Below are positions 7,668 through 17,500 of a stretch of DNA of 41,952 nt, piece by piece. This stretch comes from an uncultured Aliivibrio sp. (GTDB lineage Bacteria > Pseudomonadota > Gammaproteobacteria > Enterobacterales > Vibrionaceae): contig NZ_CAMLHO010000034.1 in assembly GCF_946479765.1 (NCBI RefSeq), forward strand, positions 1 through 41,952, in the 5' to 3' direction. A program made the position numbers and the translations under genes. The notes below the pieces were generated by a model, which was not told the origin of the DNA, searched no databases, and saw nothing but the letters and a program-made list of their open reading frames with translations. Position 1 is the stretch's first letter; each line of letters begins with the position of its first letter.

Positions 7668-8667
7668 TAAATCCTATAGCAATGTTAAGTTCGATAGCCA
7701 CTTCTTCATGAATCAAGTATTTCAAATACTCTAATTTATTATACAAAGACAACGTGTTTTGATAACCAGATTTAGTTTGTAATGAACTAAACAGAGACGA
7801 TGCTTCAGGCCATGTCTCTAACGTGGAATTGAAATGATCCTCGATTCTGATTGCCAAATCAGCGTGCCCTTGCTGACGTAAATAATTATCAAGCCCAACG
7901 CCATTTGCCAAATAGAGTTTCTGCATTGCTTCTACATTGTATTTAAGCCAAGTTAGCGAGGTTTCTGAGCGCCATGATTCTGAAAAATAAGGGCGTGGAT
8001 GTCCAATATTTGCCAGTGGGCGACTGAGCTTCTTCATACTGTAATCAAGTTGATTAGCAAGCAATGCGATGTATTCATTTAACCACATGGTTTCATCTAA
8101 CTGTGTCCATGGATTTATCTGCCATGCTTGAGCCATTTTTTTCGTATTAAGCGCCAAATTTTCAGTAATAGCTTGACCTAATTGACACGATTCTTCTGCT
8201 GGCAACGTCGATGCCGGATCAAATAATAACCACTCCACCGCACCTAAACCTTGGGTAGTCACACTCTGTTGTTGGATCAACTCACTATTCCACGTTTGAT
8301 CTTTTTTCAACAGTTGAGACATTTTGCGCCCAGTGGTGTTTTTCTTGTCCGGCCAAAATTGAATATTCCAATTTAAGCTCAGCGCCGCTTCTGGTCCTCT
8401 CTCTTGACCTTGCAACGCCATCCACGATTGCATGGTTTGTTGCCACTGCATAACAACCGTTTCTTTTGTTGTTTGATTTGCACAATACCCGTCAAAACTC
8501 TCAGCCAATCGTTGACTAGATCCAACTAAGCGTTGAGCTGATTGTTGTTCAATATAATAAACATGGTCAATCATATTGGTGGAGTTAGGAACTTGATTCG
8601 CTTCATTAGTACTTTGACAGGCAGTAAGTAACACCGTGCTGCTTAACAATAGATAGATACTTTTCAT
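7648..8667 (-). CDS. Imelysin-like (M75) lipoprotein
   Basis: 339-residue lipoprotein with signal peptide and lipobox LTAC-Q (cysteine at 17). The body is a two-bundle helical imelysin/EfeO-like fold. The segment GLGAVEWLLFDPAST corresponds to the GxHAIEFLLWG motif of the upstream imelysin but lacks its histidine, as in the second, divergent imelysin often found in this cluster. Family members are periplasmic or outer-membrane-anchored proteins tied to iron acquisition; peptidase activity is doubtful. It lies between the di-heme protein gene (10 bp upstream) and DUF1513 (20-bp overlap), indicating co-translation. Confidence 0.82.
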   Translation of the reverse strand: MKSIYLLLSSTVLLTACQSTNEANQVPNSTNMIDHVYYIEQQSAQRLVGSSQRLAESFDGYCANQTTKETVVMQWQQTMQSWMALQGQERGPEAALSLNWNIQFWPDKKNTTGRKMSQLLKKDQTWNSELIQQQSVTTQGLGAVEWLLFDPASTLPAEESCQLGQAITENLALNTKKMAQAWQINPWTQLDETMWLNEYIALLANQLDYSMKKLSRPLANIGHPRPYFSESWRSETSLTWLKYNVEAMQKLYLANGVGLDNYLRQQGHADLAIRIEDHFNSTLETWPEASSLFSSLQTKSGYQNTLSLYNKLEYLKYLIHEEVAIELNIAIGFNATDGD

Positions 8668-8677
8668 TACTTACACC

Positions 8678-10081
8678 TTATAACGAATCTAAAAATGCCA
8701 ATAACGCATTACGATCTTGTGTTGATAACTGCACGACTTTATCGCGTGCTTGTTGTGCTTCACCACCGTGCCATAAAACAGCTTCTAGTACATTTCGAGC
8801 TCTACCATCATGCAGCATCTCAGTATGGCCATTCACTTCTTGTGTGTAACCAAGCCCCCATAAGGGTGGTGTTCGCCACTCTTGCCCATTAGCTAAAAAC
8901 TCAGGTCGATTATCAGACAAACCTTGTCCCATATCATGAAGGAGCATATCGGTATAAGGATTAATAATTTGATTTGATAACGCCGGTCTTTCTTCAATTT
9001 TTGCCGTCTTGATATTCGTTTTATGACAACTTTCACAACCGATATCTTTAAATAATTTTTGGCCTTTAATTACTTGAGGATCTTTTGTATTTCGACGAAT
9101 AGGTACCGCTAAGTGCTGTGAATAAAACTCAACAAAATCTAAGATTTTATCACTCACTTCAGGAACCCCTCCGTGAGGAAATTTGTCACAAATGGCCTGT
9201 TCCTTAGTGCAATCATCTTTAGGAAACATCGTGCTAGTTAAACCAAGATCACCATTAAACGCCGCCGCATTTTGCTGCATTAATGTCGGCTGTCCTGCTT
9301 TCCATCCGAAACGTCCCAATGTCAATGCATCAACATTAACATTCCATACACGGTTCGCCTTGCCAGAAATCCCTTTATTCTCTTCTTTTTGCTGTGTGGC
9401 AAAATCTAAAATAGTTTGCTCAGGAATAGATTCTAATAAGCCTAAACCAATCATTGGTGGTGCAATACGAGCAGATAACAAGACATTGTCTGCCATCTCA
9501 CCATAAGCTAAATCAGTTATCGATAACTTTGGCTTTCTTAATGTGACAACGTCACCATCAGCAAGGGTTATAGGGTGCGCGGTATAAGTGATCTTAATTT
9601 GCCCCTCAGGATCAATCCCTGGTAAAGAAAAATCTTGTAGCTGACCACCATACATAGGTTCAGGGATCACGCCTTCCAAAATAACACGTCTTTTTTGCTC
9701 TGGGGTTAAGGCGGGAATACTTAACCGCACCAACATAGAAACCGCATTTGTATCGCCCTCTTTAGGTGTGTGACCTCGCCCATCTTTAATGTGACAGCTT
9801 TGACATCCATTCGTATTAAAAAGCGGTCCTAAACCATCACGCGCATCTGTTGATGCCGGAGCTTGCACCCAAGGATTACGAAAAAAACTATTTCCGACAC
9901 TAAAGTCGAGGCGCTTACTCATTGGTAAGTTTGCGGCAGGTAAAGAAAATGCATTTTGGCCATTCTTCTTAACACTGGTTTTTCCACCTGAGGCGATATC
10001 CACAAAAGCAGTATCAGATGAAGAAGCAGAGAAAGAGATAATTGATAGTAAAGCTATTGCTCCAAGTATTGCGGGTTTCAT
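8678..10081 (-). CDS. Di-heme oxidoreductase-like protein (DUF1111, cytochrome c peroxidase-like)
   Basis: Periplasmic c-type cytochrome of 467 residues when started at MKPAILGAIALLS. That start gives a clean signal peptide and has AGGA about 11 bases upstream. The alternative ATG at 10105 lacks a ribosome site and overlaps a Fur-like box. Two heme-binding motifs are seen: CQSCH (93-97) and CESCH (349-353). The family C terminus WRTPPLWGLG...LHDGRA is intact. Related to MauG/cytochrome c peroxidase-like proteins but in the DUF1111 branch, which in vibrios and pseudomonads travels with imelysins and DUF1513. A redox role in iron handling is inferred. First gene of a three-gene unit. Confidence 0.87.
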   Translation of the reverse strand: MKPAILGAIALLSIISFSASSSDTAFVDIASGGKTSVKKNGQNAFSLPAANLPMSKRLDFSVGNSFFRNPWVQAPASTDARDGLGPLFNTNGCQSCHIKDGRGHTPKEGDTNAVSMLVRLSIPALTPEQKRRVILEGVIPEPMYGGQLQDFSLPGIDPEGQIKITYTAHPITLADGDVVTLRKPKLSITDLAYGEMADNVLLSARIAPPMIGLGLLESIPEQTILDFATQQKEENKGISGKANRVWNVNVDALTLGRFGWKAGQPTLMQQNAAAFNGDLGLTSTMFPKDDCTKEQAICDKFPHGGVPEVSDKILDFVEFYSQHLAVPIRRNTKDPQVIKGQKLFKDIGCESCHKTNIKTAKIEERPALSNQIINPYTDMLLHDMGQGLSDNRPEFLANGQEWRTPPLWGLGYTQEVNGHTEMLHDGRARNVLEAVLWHGGEAQQARDKVVQLSTQDRNALLAFLDSL

Positions 10082-10090
10082 GATATCGAA

Positions 10091-10109
10091 CGTCCTGATT
10101 ATCATTTTA
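10091..10109 (-). promoter_or_regulatory. Fur-like box before the di-heme protein gene
   Basis: Read on the minus strand, the site contains AATGATAATCA and matches 13 of 19 positions of the Fur consensus (GATAATGATAATCATTATC), with a GATAAA half-site beside it. It sits 10-28 bp before the chosen ATG, so it would overlap the transcription or translation start. Confidence 0.45.
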
Positions 10110-10180
10110 TCGCGCTTATCAATATACCTAGTATCGGTAATATTAATTTAATTATTTTTATATCGATAAGCCCAATATTA

Positions 10181-10224
10181 AAAAACAAAAGAGCTCAATC
10201 ACTTTATTAGAAAATGATTGAGCT
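10181..10224 (-). terminator. Terminator after first imelysin gene
   Basis: Ten-base perfect stem AGCTCAATCA/TGATTGAGCT with a T-rich tail on the minus strand, separating the first imelysin gene from the di-heme gene downstream. Confidence 0.8.
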
Positions 10225-10249
10225 AGTGATTCACTGCTTTTTCTTAGAA

Positions 10250-11503
10250 TTAAAATTCATGATCTGCGGTATCAGGGTTCAAGCTTGTAATCCCAATAAC
10301 ATTCGCTGCACGCTCAATAGACGCCGTTTGTAATACCAAAGACATGATTGATTTATTCACCAGTGCATTACCCGCCACATTATCTGATGCAATCAACTGG
10401 TCGAAATGTTGGTTATCTTTTTCAGCCGCTGACACTAACGTACCAACTTGAGTGCGTGTTGCATCAAATTGTTGTTTAATTTCTTTCGCTGCTTTTTTAT
10501 CTTCTTTCGCAACAAGATCATGAATACTTGGACCAGATAATGTTGAACCGTTAGTACGCGTATAAGTCCCTGTGTAGACGTTATAGATACCTTGCTCATT
10601 ATAATAATGAGAGTTATGCGTGTTATCAGAGAAGCAATCGTGTTCATCTTCAGTAGAGTTAGCTTCTAATGCCACCTTCATACGCTCACCCGCAAGTTCA
10701 CCTAATGATAATGAACCCATACCAAACAACATTTTACGTAAACCTTGTGTTGATGATTCCGATAGCAGCTCAGCGCGGTAGTTTTTCTCGCCTTCTTTCC
10801 ACTGTTTTTCCATCCAAGATAAATCTTTGATTAACAGCTCAGAAGCCGATTTCAAATACTCAGCACGGCGTTCACAGTTTCCATTAGTACATGCAGAGCC
10901 AATAACATAATCTGTATATGGACGCTCACCAGCTCCGGCGTTAGTGCCATTTAAATCTTGGCCCCATAGAAGAAACTCAATCGCATGGTAACCTGTTGCT
11001 ACGTTTGCCTCTGAACCACCCAGCTCATTAAGGTCAGCCAATTTATCCGCTTCAATGCTTTTCACATCCAGTGTTTCTGCACCAATTTTGATTGAGGTAG
11101 AAGCAACGATGTTTGCTTTTGCGCCATCATTACCTAATTCATATTGGTAATCATCAGCAACATAATCAATTAAGCCTTCATCTAATGGCCACGCGTTTAA
11201 TTGTCCTTCCCAATCATCAACAACGGCATTTCCGAAACGAAACACTTCAGATTGTTGGTAAGGAACTCGCGCTGCTTTCCATGCAGTTTTAACCGTTTGT
11301 AAGCCTTTCTCAGATGGGTTATTCAAAAAAGTGTGAATGGCTTTATCAAGTTGCTGAGCTGTTGTTAATGAATCACTGTATACCGCATGAGCAATATCTG
11401 CATAGTGTTCAACCACTTCTGCTTGCGTTGCTGCATAAGAAAACGTCGGTAAAACAAAAAGAGAAGCGGTAATGATATTTCGGGCAAATTTAACGCGGTT
11501 CAT
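10250..11503 (-). CDS. Imelysin-family (M75) periplasmic iron-regulated protein
   Basis: 417-residue secreted protein. The start at 11503 (MNRVKFARNIITASLFVLPTFSYA) gives a good signal peptide and is preceded by AAGGA five bases upstream. The longer frame to 11569 has no such support. The family motif GYHAIEFLLWGQDLNG contains the GxHxxE residues, and DDWEGQLNAWPLDEGLIDYV and RAEYLKSASELLIKDL blocks match imelysin/IrpA proteins. The second half repeats the helical bundle. Cyanobacterial IrpA and Pseudomonas relatives are iron-regulated and linked to iron uptake. Upstream Fur-like sites support iron repression here. A terminator separates it from the rest of the cluster, so it is probably expressed at a different level. 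Confidence 0.87.
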   Translation of the reverse strand: MNRVKFARNIITASLFVLPTFSYAATQAEVVEHYADIAHAVYSDSLTTAQQLDKAIHTFLNNPSEKGLQTVKTAWKAARVPYQQSEVFRFGNAVVDDWEGQLNAWPLDEGLIDYVADDYQYELGNDGAKANIVASTSIKIGAETLDVKSIEADKLADLNELGGSEANVATGYHAIEFLLWGQDLNGTNAGAGERPYTDYVIGSACTNGNCERRAEYLKSASELLIKDLSWMEKQWKEGEKNYRAELLSESSTQGLRKMLFGMGSLSLGELAGERMKVALEANSTEDEHDCFSDNTHNSHYYNEQGIYNVYTGTYTRTNGSTLSGPSIHDLVAKEDKKAAKEIKQQFDATRTQVGTLVSAAEKDNQHFDQLIASDNVAGNALVNKSIMSLVLQTASIERAANVIGITSLNPDTADHEF

Positions 11504-11567
11504 AAATCGTCCTTGTTGAGCAAATGAATAGAGTATGTAAATCATTAAGTGAATTTTGTAAGCATTC

Positions 11568-11586
11568 ATTAATGATAATTATTTTT
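11568..11586 (-). promoter_or_regulatory. Fur-like box 1 upstream of imelysin gene
   Basis: Plus-strand ATTAATGATAATTATTTTT matches 14 of 19 Fur consensus positions. It lies just downstream of the predicted -10, covering the expected transcription start. Confidence 0.6.
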
Positions 11587-11594
11587 ATTTGCGT

Positions 11595-11622
11595 AATATA
11601 CGCAATTGAAATGGAAATGCAA
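11595..11622 (-). promoter_or_regulatory. Predicted iron-regulated promoter of imelysin gene
   Basis: On the minus strand TTGCAT (-35, bases 11622-11617) and TATATT (-10, bases 11600-11595) are 16 bp apart. The -10 is embedded in a 13-bp dyad GCGTA-ATA-TACGC (11591-11603). Fur-like boxes lie on both sides. Confidence 0.55.
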
Positions 11623-11637
11623 ATACTTATCATTTAG
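11619..11637 (-). promoter_or_regulatory. Fur-like box 2 overlapping the -35 region
   Basis: Minus-strand CTAAATGATAAGTATTTGC matches 12 of 19 Fur consensus positions and overlaps the predicted -35. Weaker than box 1. Confidence 0.4.
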
Positions 11638-11660
11638 GTTACTCAATTTAAAATAGATAC

Positions 11661-11689
11661 AAAAAAGCCCCATTCAATGATGAGGCTTT
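11661..11689 (-). terminator. ribA terminator
   Basis: On the minus strand a ten-base stem (AAAGCCTCAT with ATGGGGCTTT, one G-U pair) and loop CATTGA precede a run of T. It lies 39 bp after the ribA stop. Confidence 0.8.
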
Positions 11690-11727
11690 ATATAAATCGT
11701 AACTTTACTTAATGATTTCGATATTAT

Positions 11728-12327
11728 CTATTTATCAAAATTAAGTTTATGACCATGATCAGCTTTAGATTGTAAGTAATGCTCATTGCCTTTCTTCACA
11801 TGAGCATGAGTGTTAACCACTTCCTCTAATTCAATACCATAATCCTGAATATCTTTTATTTTCTTCGGGTTATTGGTCACTAACTTTATTTTAGTAATCC
11901 CAAGCGCATTAAGCATTTGCGCTGCTTCTTTAAAATCACGTAAATCATCCCCAAACCCTAGGTGATTATTCGCTTCATAAGTATTCATGCCTTGGCTTTG
12001 TAGCTCATAAGCATCCAGTTTATTATATAGACCAATACCGCGTCCCTCTTGGCGAAGATATAAAATAATACCACCGCTTTCAGCCATGCGATTAATGGTT
12101 TCTTCTAATTGCTCACCACAGTCACAACGTGATGAGTGAAAAACATCACCCGTTAAGCACTCAGAATGCATACGAACTAAAGGCGTTGTTTGGGTTTTAT
12201 CTGCTTGATTGAAAATGACAGCAACGTGTTCTTTTTCAGTCTCTAACCCTTCAAATGAAAGCATTTCTGCAGGGATATTACTTTGTTGCCCTACCATTAA
12301 CTCTATACGAGCTCTTACGTCTGCCAT
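11728..12327 (-). CDS. ribA: GTP cyclohydrolase II
   Basis: First enzyme of riboflavin synthesis: GTP is opened to 2,5-diamino-6-ribosylamino-4(3H)-pyrimidinone 5'-phosphate with release of formate and pyrophosphate. 199 residues, close to E. coli RibA (196), and without a fused RibB domain. The zinc site [18 protein letters not shown] holds C57, C68 and C70. The catalytic [10 protein letters not shown] and the GTP-binding LVTNNPKK blocks are intact. The N terminus differs from E. coli RibA but the core aligns throughout. Monocistronic, with terminators on either side. I saw no FMN riboswitch in the 147 bp upstream. Confidence 0.95.
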   Translation of the reverse strand: MADVRARIELMVGQQSNIPAEMLSFEGLETEKEHVAVIFNQADKTQTTPLVRMHSECLTGDVFHSSRCDCGEQLEETINRMAESGGIILYLRQEGRGIGLYNKLDAYELQSQGMNTYEANNHLGFGDDLRDFKEAAQMLNALGITKIKLVTNNPKKIKDIQDYGIELEEVVNTHAHVKKGNEHYLQSKADHGHKLNFDK

Positions 12328-12423
12328 GCTGATTTACTGCCTTTTTTCAATGAGAAGAGTAGACCTTCTACGATTTAACCAGATAAAAAGATCATAAGCA
12401 TACCGAGCTAAAGTGCAAGAATC

Positions 12424-12454
12424 AAAAAAAAGGCCTAACAAATGTTAGACCTTT
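12424..12454 (-). terminator. Terminator after yiaY-like gene
   Basis: Minus-strand AAAGGTCTAAC/GTTAGGCCTTT hairpin (one mismatch) followed by seven or more T, 21 bp after the alcohol dehydrogenase stop. Confidence 0.82.
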
Positions 12455-12474
12455 ATAGATATATTGCTTATTTA

Positions 12475-13620
12475 TTACATTGCCGCTTTAAAAATGCTCA
12501 CAATTTCATCATGTGTTGCTTGTTGAGGGTTAGTAAACCCACACGCATCTTTTAATGCATTTTCAGCTAGCGTATCAAAGTCTTCTTCTTTTGCATTTAG
12601 CTCAGTAAGACCTGAAGGAATACCAACATCTTTTGATAGCACCTTAATTACATCAAGTGCCGCTTGAGCACCCTCTTCGTTCGTCATACCTTCTACATTT
12701 ACGCCCATTGCTTTTGCCACGTCTTTTAAACGCTCTGGACATACTTTTGCGTTGTAGCTTTGTACATGAGGAAGAAGAATGGCATTACATACGCCATGTG
12801 GAAGATCGTAAAAACCACCCAATTGGTGTGCCATCGCGTGAACATAACCTAAAGAAGCGTTGTTGAATGCCATGCCAGCCATGAATTGTGCGTACGCCAT
12901 TTGCTCACGCGCTTCAAGATTCTGACCATCTTCTACCGCGGTGCGTAAATGTGCTTGAATTAGTTCCATCGCTTTAATCGCTACGGCATCTGTGATTGGT
13001 GTTGCCGCAATAGACACATACGCTTCTATTGCATGCGTTAATGCATCCATACCTGTCGCAGCGGTTAATGAGGCCGGTTTAGCAAGCATTAGCTCAGGAT
13101 CATTCACCGACATTAACGGCGTTGTGTGCTTATCAACAATCGCCATTTTAATGTGACGTGCTTCATCGGTAATAATACAGAAACGCGTCATTTCTGATGC
13201 CGTGCCTGCCGTTGTATTGATAGCAACTAAAGGCATTTGAGGTTTTGGCGATTGATCTACGCCTTCATAATCCCCAATTTCGCCACCATTTGCCGCCACT
13301 AAAGCGATTCCTTTAGCGCAATCGTGTGGTGAACCGCCACCTAGCGAAATCACTAAATCACAATTATTTTCTTTTAGAATGACAAGACCAGCCTTTACGT
13401 TACCAATGGTTGGGTTAGGTTGTGTGCCATCAAAAACAGCCACTTCAATATCACGCTCAGCAAGCAAATCAGACACTTGCTTAACCATGCCGATTGCAAC
13501 TAATACATTATCAGTAACGATTAACGCTTTTTTGTAGCCTTGAGATTTGATGCTGTCCATTGCTTCTGTAAGACAACCCGCACCCATTAGATTTATGCTA
13601 GGGATAAAAAATGCACTCAT
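12475..13620 (-). CDS. yiaY: Iron-containing alcohol dehydrogenase, YiaY type
   Basis: Group III, Fe(II)-dependent, NAD(P)-linked alcohol dehydrogenase of 381 residues, nearly collinear with E. coli YiaY (383). The start ATG at 13620 has GGAG six bases upstream; the longer TTG frame is unnecessary. The nucleotide-binding [14 protein letters not shown] loop and the metal ligands in [23 protein letters not shown] and LPHGVCN are present. It probably interconverts short-chain alcohols and aldehydes in fermentation or alcohol use; the true substrate is unknown. Transcribed alone. The 197 bp upstream holds a weak FNR-like sequence and a palindrome. Confidence 0.92.
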   Translation of the reverse strand: MSAFFIPSINLMGAGCLTEAMDSIKSQGYKKALIVTDNVLVAIGMVKQVSDLLAERDIEVAVFDGTQPNPTIGNVKAGLVILKENNCDLVISLGGGSPHDCAKGIALVAANGGEIGDYEGVDQSPKPQMPLVAINTTAGTASEMTRFCIITDEARHIKMAIVDKHTTPLMSVNDPELMLAKPASLTAATGMDALTHAIEAYVSIAATPITDAVAIKAMELIQAHLRTAVEDGQNLEAREQMAYAQFMAGMAFNNASLGYVHAMAHQLGGFYDLPHGVCNAILLPHVQSYNAKVCPERLKDVAKAMGVNVEGMTNEEGAQAALDVIKVLSKDVGIPSGLTELNAKEEDFDTLAENALKDACGFTNPQQATHDEIVSIFKAAM

Positions 13621-13693
13621 AATCAACTCCAATATAATTCATATAAAATTTAACAACTGGTTATGTTGTACCACTTTTTGATTATGCTTATTT

Positions 13694-13707
13694 TTGATCT
13701 AAGACAA
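13694..13707. promoter_or_regulatory. Possible FNR-like site upstream of yiaY-like gene
   Basis: TTGAT-CTAA-GACAA matches 8 of 10 defined positions of TTGAT-N4-ATCAA, 74-87 bp before the ATG. Anaerobic control would suit a fermentative alcohol dehydrogenase, but a match of this quality can occur by chance. Confidence 0.25.
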
Positions 13708-13752
13708 GTTTTGTAACGGGTTTATTTTGTTACAGCAAAAACGTGAACTAGA

Positions 13753-13768
13753 GCATTAGCACTAATGC
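13753..13768. repeat. 16-bp palindrome GCATTAG-CA-CTAATGC
   Basis: Perfect 7-bp arms with a 2-base centre, nested inside a GTGA/TCAC pair (13743-13777). It lies in the 197-bp gap between the ygjP-like gene end and the alcohol dehydrogenase start. No T-tract follows, so an operator is as likely as an RNA hairpin. Confidence 0.4.
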
Positions 13769-13817
13769 GTGAGGTCACATAAAAACACGCTAAATTATTG
13801 ACAATAAAAACAACAAG

Positions 13818-14534
13818 TTAAACACTTAATACGTGGCCATTCTCTTTAAGCCATTTTTTACACTCTTGAAAATCAGGCATCACTCTTTCAACTTCTTTCC
13901 AAAACTGAGGCGAATGATCGTGATGAATGAGATGACACAATTCATGAATCACCACATAATCCACCACGCGATTTGGCGCTTGCATGATTAGCCAATTAAA
14001 TTCTAAATCTCCGTAAGGCGTACAACTCCCCCAACGGCTTTTAAACTCTTTAATTCGAATAACCGCGGTTTCAACTCCCACCATCGGCGCATAGCGGTGA
14101 ACTTTTTCACGAATTTTCTTTTCAGCATTCCGCTTATACCAGTTCACCAAGGCACGATTAATATACTGCGGTTGATGCTTAGGTTCAGGCACCGTGACCA
14201 GAATGCGCCCCGCAATCAATTTGGTTTGAGTTAGATCACCTGCCACCACTTTTAAACGATAATTACGCCCAAGGTAAGGGAAAGCTTCACCCGATACATA
14301 CTCTCTCGTATTCATCGGTCTCACATGCTGATTTAACGCGAGCTTTTCGATAATCCACTGGTGTTTATCTGTAATTAACTTTTCTATGCGTTCAAGATCG
14401 AGCTTTCTTGGCACAACGACAACGACCTTTCCCTCTTCCACTTTAATGGATGCGGTTTTTCTACGAGAAGTACGCTCAATGTAAACACCATAACTTTCTC
14501 GTTGAATCAGTTCTGCCTTTTTCTCTTTTGCCAT
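13818..14534 (-). CDS. ygjP: YgjP-like zinc metallopeptidase (DUF45), last gene of hsd operon
   Basis: 238-residue protein of the YgjP/DUF45 family, related to WLM/SprT-type zinc peptidases. The active site is HELCHLIHHDHSPQFW, with HExxH and a downstream His/Glu-containing helix. The conserved KSRWGSC block lies about 35 residues before it. The ATG begins 1 bp after the hsdR stop, with GGAAATAAG as ribosome site inside hsdR, so translation is coupled. Genes of this family often trail type I restriction operons; their role there is not established. A house-cleaning or regulatory protease acting on the restriction complex is speculation. Confidence 0.85.
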   Translation of the reverse strand: MAKEKKAELIQRESYGVYIERTSRRKTASIKVEEGKVVVVVPRKLDLERIEKLITDKHQWIIEKLALNQHVRPMNTREYVSGEAFPYLGRNYRLKVVAGDLTQTKLIAGRILVTVPEPKHQPQYINRALVNWYKRNAEKKIREKVHRYAPMVGVETAVIRIKEFKSRWGSCTPYGDLEFNWLIMQAPNRVVDYVVIHELCHLIHHDHSPQFWKEVERVMPDFQECKKWLKENGHVLSV

Positions 14535-14535
14535 G

Positions 14536-17500
14536 CTACTTATTTCCGAACTTGGTTTTCGCCAAATCCATAAAGCGATCTTGTAGAACCGTTACCAAAG
14601 CTTTATCACCAAATGGTTGATCAAGCACAGCACGCTTGATCTCTTTCTTCATGCGTTTTATTTCATCTTGCTTATTGAAGAAGTCGACAATTTCCGTCGC
14701 TTCATCAAGCATGATAACTAACGCTTGCGTTACCGCTTTAATCTCATCATGAGTTGATTCGGCAATCACATCGCCATCACTGACGTTGGTGACTTCGGCG
14801 ATAAGAATATTGTAAAAAGCGAACTCAGTTTCAGACAAGCCGACATCTTGCGCCGCCTGTTGATACGCTGAGCCAATATCCCCTCTCATCTCTAACATTA
14901 ACTCAAGTTGCTGTGCCCATTTACCAGCTGTTTTTTCGATAATGTCACGCAGACGTAAACTCAATGAATGGTAAAATTCAGGGTCTTCATCCAAATTAAT
15001 CGTAATATGGTGCTTAATGGCATTTTCTATTTCAGACGCTTTAGATTCGTCCGATTTAATCGCTGTAATGCTTTCTTTAAAATTGGCTGCCAGTAAATCA
15101 ATCGGTGCGATTTTCGGATCAACCCCCGTGCTAAGAATATGCTCATCCACTAATTGGCGCACTTTGGCACCAATGTCGTTCATGTCTAGCCCTTCGTCTC
15201 GATATTTGGTTTTCGAGGCATTGTGGATCTTGCCTAATAACTTCATATCAGGAATAAACGGAGCGGCCTCAGCATCGGGCAGAATAACGTTAAGCTGCTT
15301 ACCAAACTGCTTAAATGCCATGTCAAATTGCGCTCGCACTGTTTCATCTTTTAATGCTAAAACGTAATCATCAATATCGTCACTCGGTTTACCGTTATTA
15401 AGTACCTGCTTAAAGAACGACATGGCACGAGTATGCTTGGCTTTTAGCTTTGGTATCTCATCTTTTAAGCTTTGATACGACCCTTCTACATCATCGCTGC
15501 TGAACAGTTCCAACGCCTCAGTAAGGTACGTTGCTAACCCATGATAATCCACCACATAACCGCATGATTTGTTTTTATAAGTCCGGTTAACGCGGGCAAT
15601 GGCCTGCATTAAGGTGTGATCTTGCAGCTTTCTGTCGATGTACATCACTTGGGCAATAGGCGCATCAAAGCCCGTTAACAGCATGTCTTTCACTATTAAA
15701 AAAGCAGTGTTGTTAAACTTTTTATTTTCCTCTTTTGTACCTTGCTTATCGATACCAAAAGGCTTTTTAAAATTGGTGATGACTTTCTTTTGATGCACTT
15801 TATCCGTGTATTGAGTCAGATACTTTTCATCATTGTGATCGCCAGAGATAATCACCTCTGAGTGAGGCGCACCTAATTCATCTAACGTCTTTTTAAAGAT
15901 AGCCGCCGCATGACGACTGCCCACCACGATCATTGCTTTAAAGCCATCAGGACGAATATGTTCTTTATAGTGTTTGATTAAATCGATACAAACCCAACGA
16001 ATACGAGCTGGAGCTTCACGAACCGCCTTTTCTACACCGTATTTTCTTTTGATCTCACGCTGTTCCTCTTCGGTATATTCGCCAAAGTATTCTTCAAACA
16101 GCTTATCGAGTGAATCACCTGCCACTTCCGATTTCACTTCACGGCCTTCATAAAGCAATTTAACCGTTGCGCCATCTTCTACTGCTTGGTTGATTTTGTA
16201 CTCATCGATGTAACCACCAAACGCTTGGCTCATTTTTTGAGTTTTCAGCAATGGCGTTCCGGTGAAACCAATTTTAGGCGCATTGGGTAACGCGGCATTA
16301 ATCGTCATTGCCAAACCACCAAATTGGGTTCGGTGCGCTTCATCGGCAAGAACAATGATTTTGTCGCTTGGGTTTAAATCAGCAAAGCCTTCTGCTACTG
16401 TTTTTTGCTTCTCTTGTTCTTTTTCGAGATCAGCAAATTTTTGTACCATCGCGGTCACAAGATCAGAGCTGTCTTTCTTTAGTAATTCTTTTAATTCTGC
16501 CACGGAGCCTGCGTTATACACCGTCTCACCCTGCGCATCACGGAAGGTATTTGATAGCTGCTCATCAAGTTGAGTTCGGTCGGTAATAAACACCAACTTA
16601 TACTGTTTTAATTCGGCATCACGACGCATTTTTACGGCAAGCATCACCATGGTCAGTGATTTACCACTGCCTTGAGTATGCCAAACTACGCCACTTCTTT
16701 CTTTTCGATCCTTGCCTGATTTCAATCGTTCAATCACTTTATTAACCGCGCGATATTGCTGATAACGTGCCACTTTTTTAATTAAGCGACCGTCATCAGT
16801 TTCAAATAATATGAAGTTTTGCAGAATATCGAGAAAGTTTGAAATACTGAACATGCCCGCCAATAAACGCTGTTGCGCGGTAACTTCTGTTAATACCTCA
16901 TAACTTGCTGCTGGCTCGGCGGCTTGTTGCCACTCATCATGCTTTGCTAAGTTATCTTCACTCTCGTCTAACGCATCGTCAGGGATTTGAACTGTAATAG
17001 CAGAATGAAGTGGAACGATATTATCGCGTAATGACTGTTGTGCTAATTGTGCATCAGAAAAAGGATACGCGTCTTTCCAATCACCATAATGCTGACTGTT
17101 TGAGCTGATGGTGCCCACTTTGGCTTGATCTCGACAGGTCGATACCATGAGTTGGTTATACCAAAACAGTTTTTCAGCCCCTTCGTGATCATCGGTATGA
17201 CGTAGATTCGCGTAACGGCGCAATTGATTAATGCCATCACTCATCGGCGCGGAGATATATGGTGATTTACATTCAATCACGGCGAGCGGAATGCCATTAA
17301 CAAAGCAGACAATATCAGGAATGATACTTTGGTTTGCGCCTTCTACTTTAAATTGGTTGGTACATAAGAATTCGTTATTGCTTGGGGTTTCAAAATCAAC
17401 CAGTTTAACCGTCTGCCCTTTTCGCCCTTTGCCTAAGTCTTGCTCTACTGAGAGGTAATTAACCATGGTTTGATAGAAGGCGTGGTTATATTCCATTAAG

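Noticed and set aside
9183-9506. Plus-strand reading frame inside the di-heme gene
   Set aside because: Antisense shadow of a gene with heme motifs and a conserved C terminus; no family features in the translated peptide.
10082-10105. Longer start for the di-heme protein
   Set aside because: The ATG at 10105 has no ribosome site and falls inside a Fur-like box; the ATG at 10081 gives a cleaner signal peptide and has AGGA upstream.
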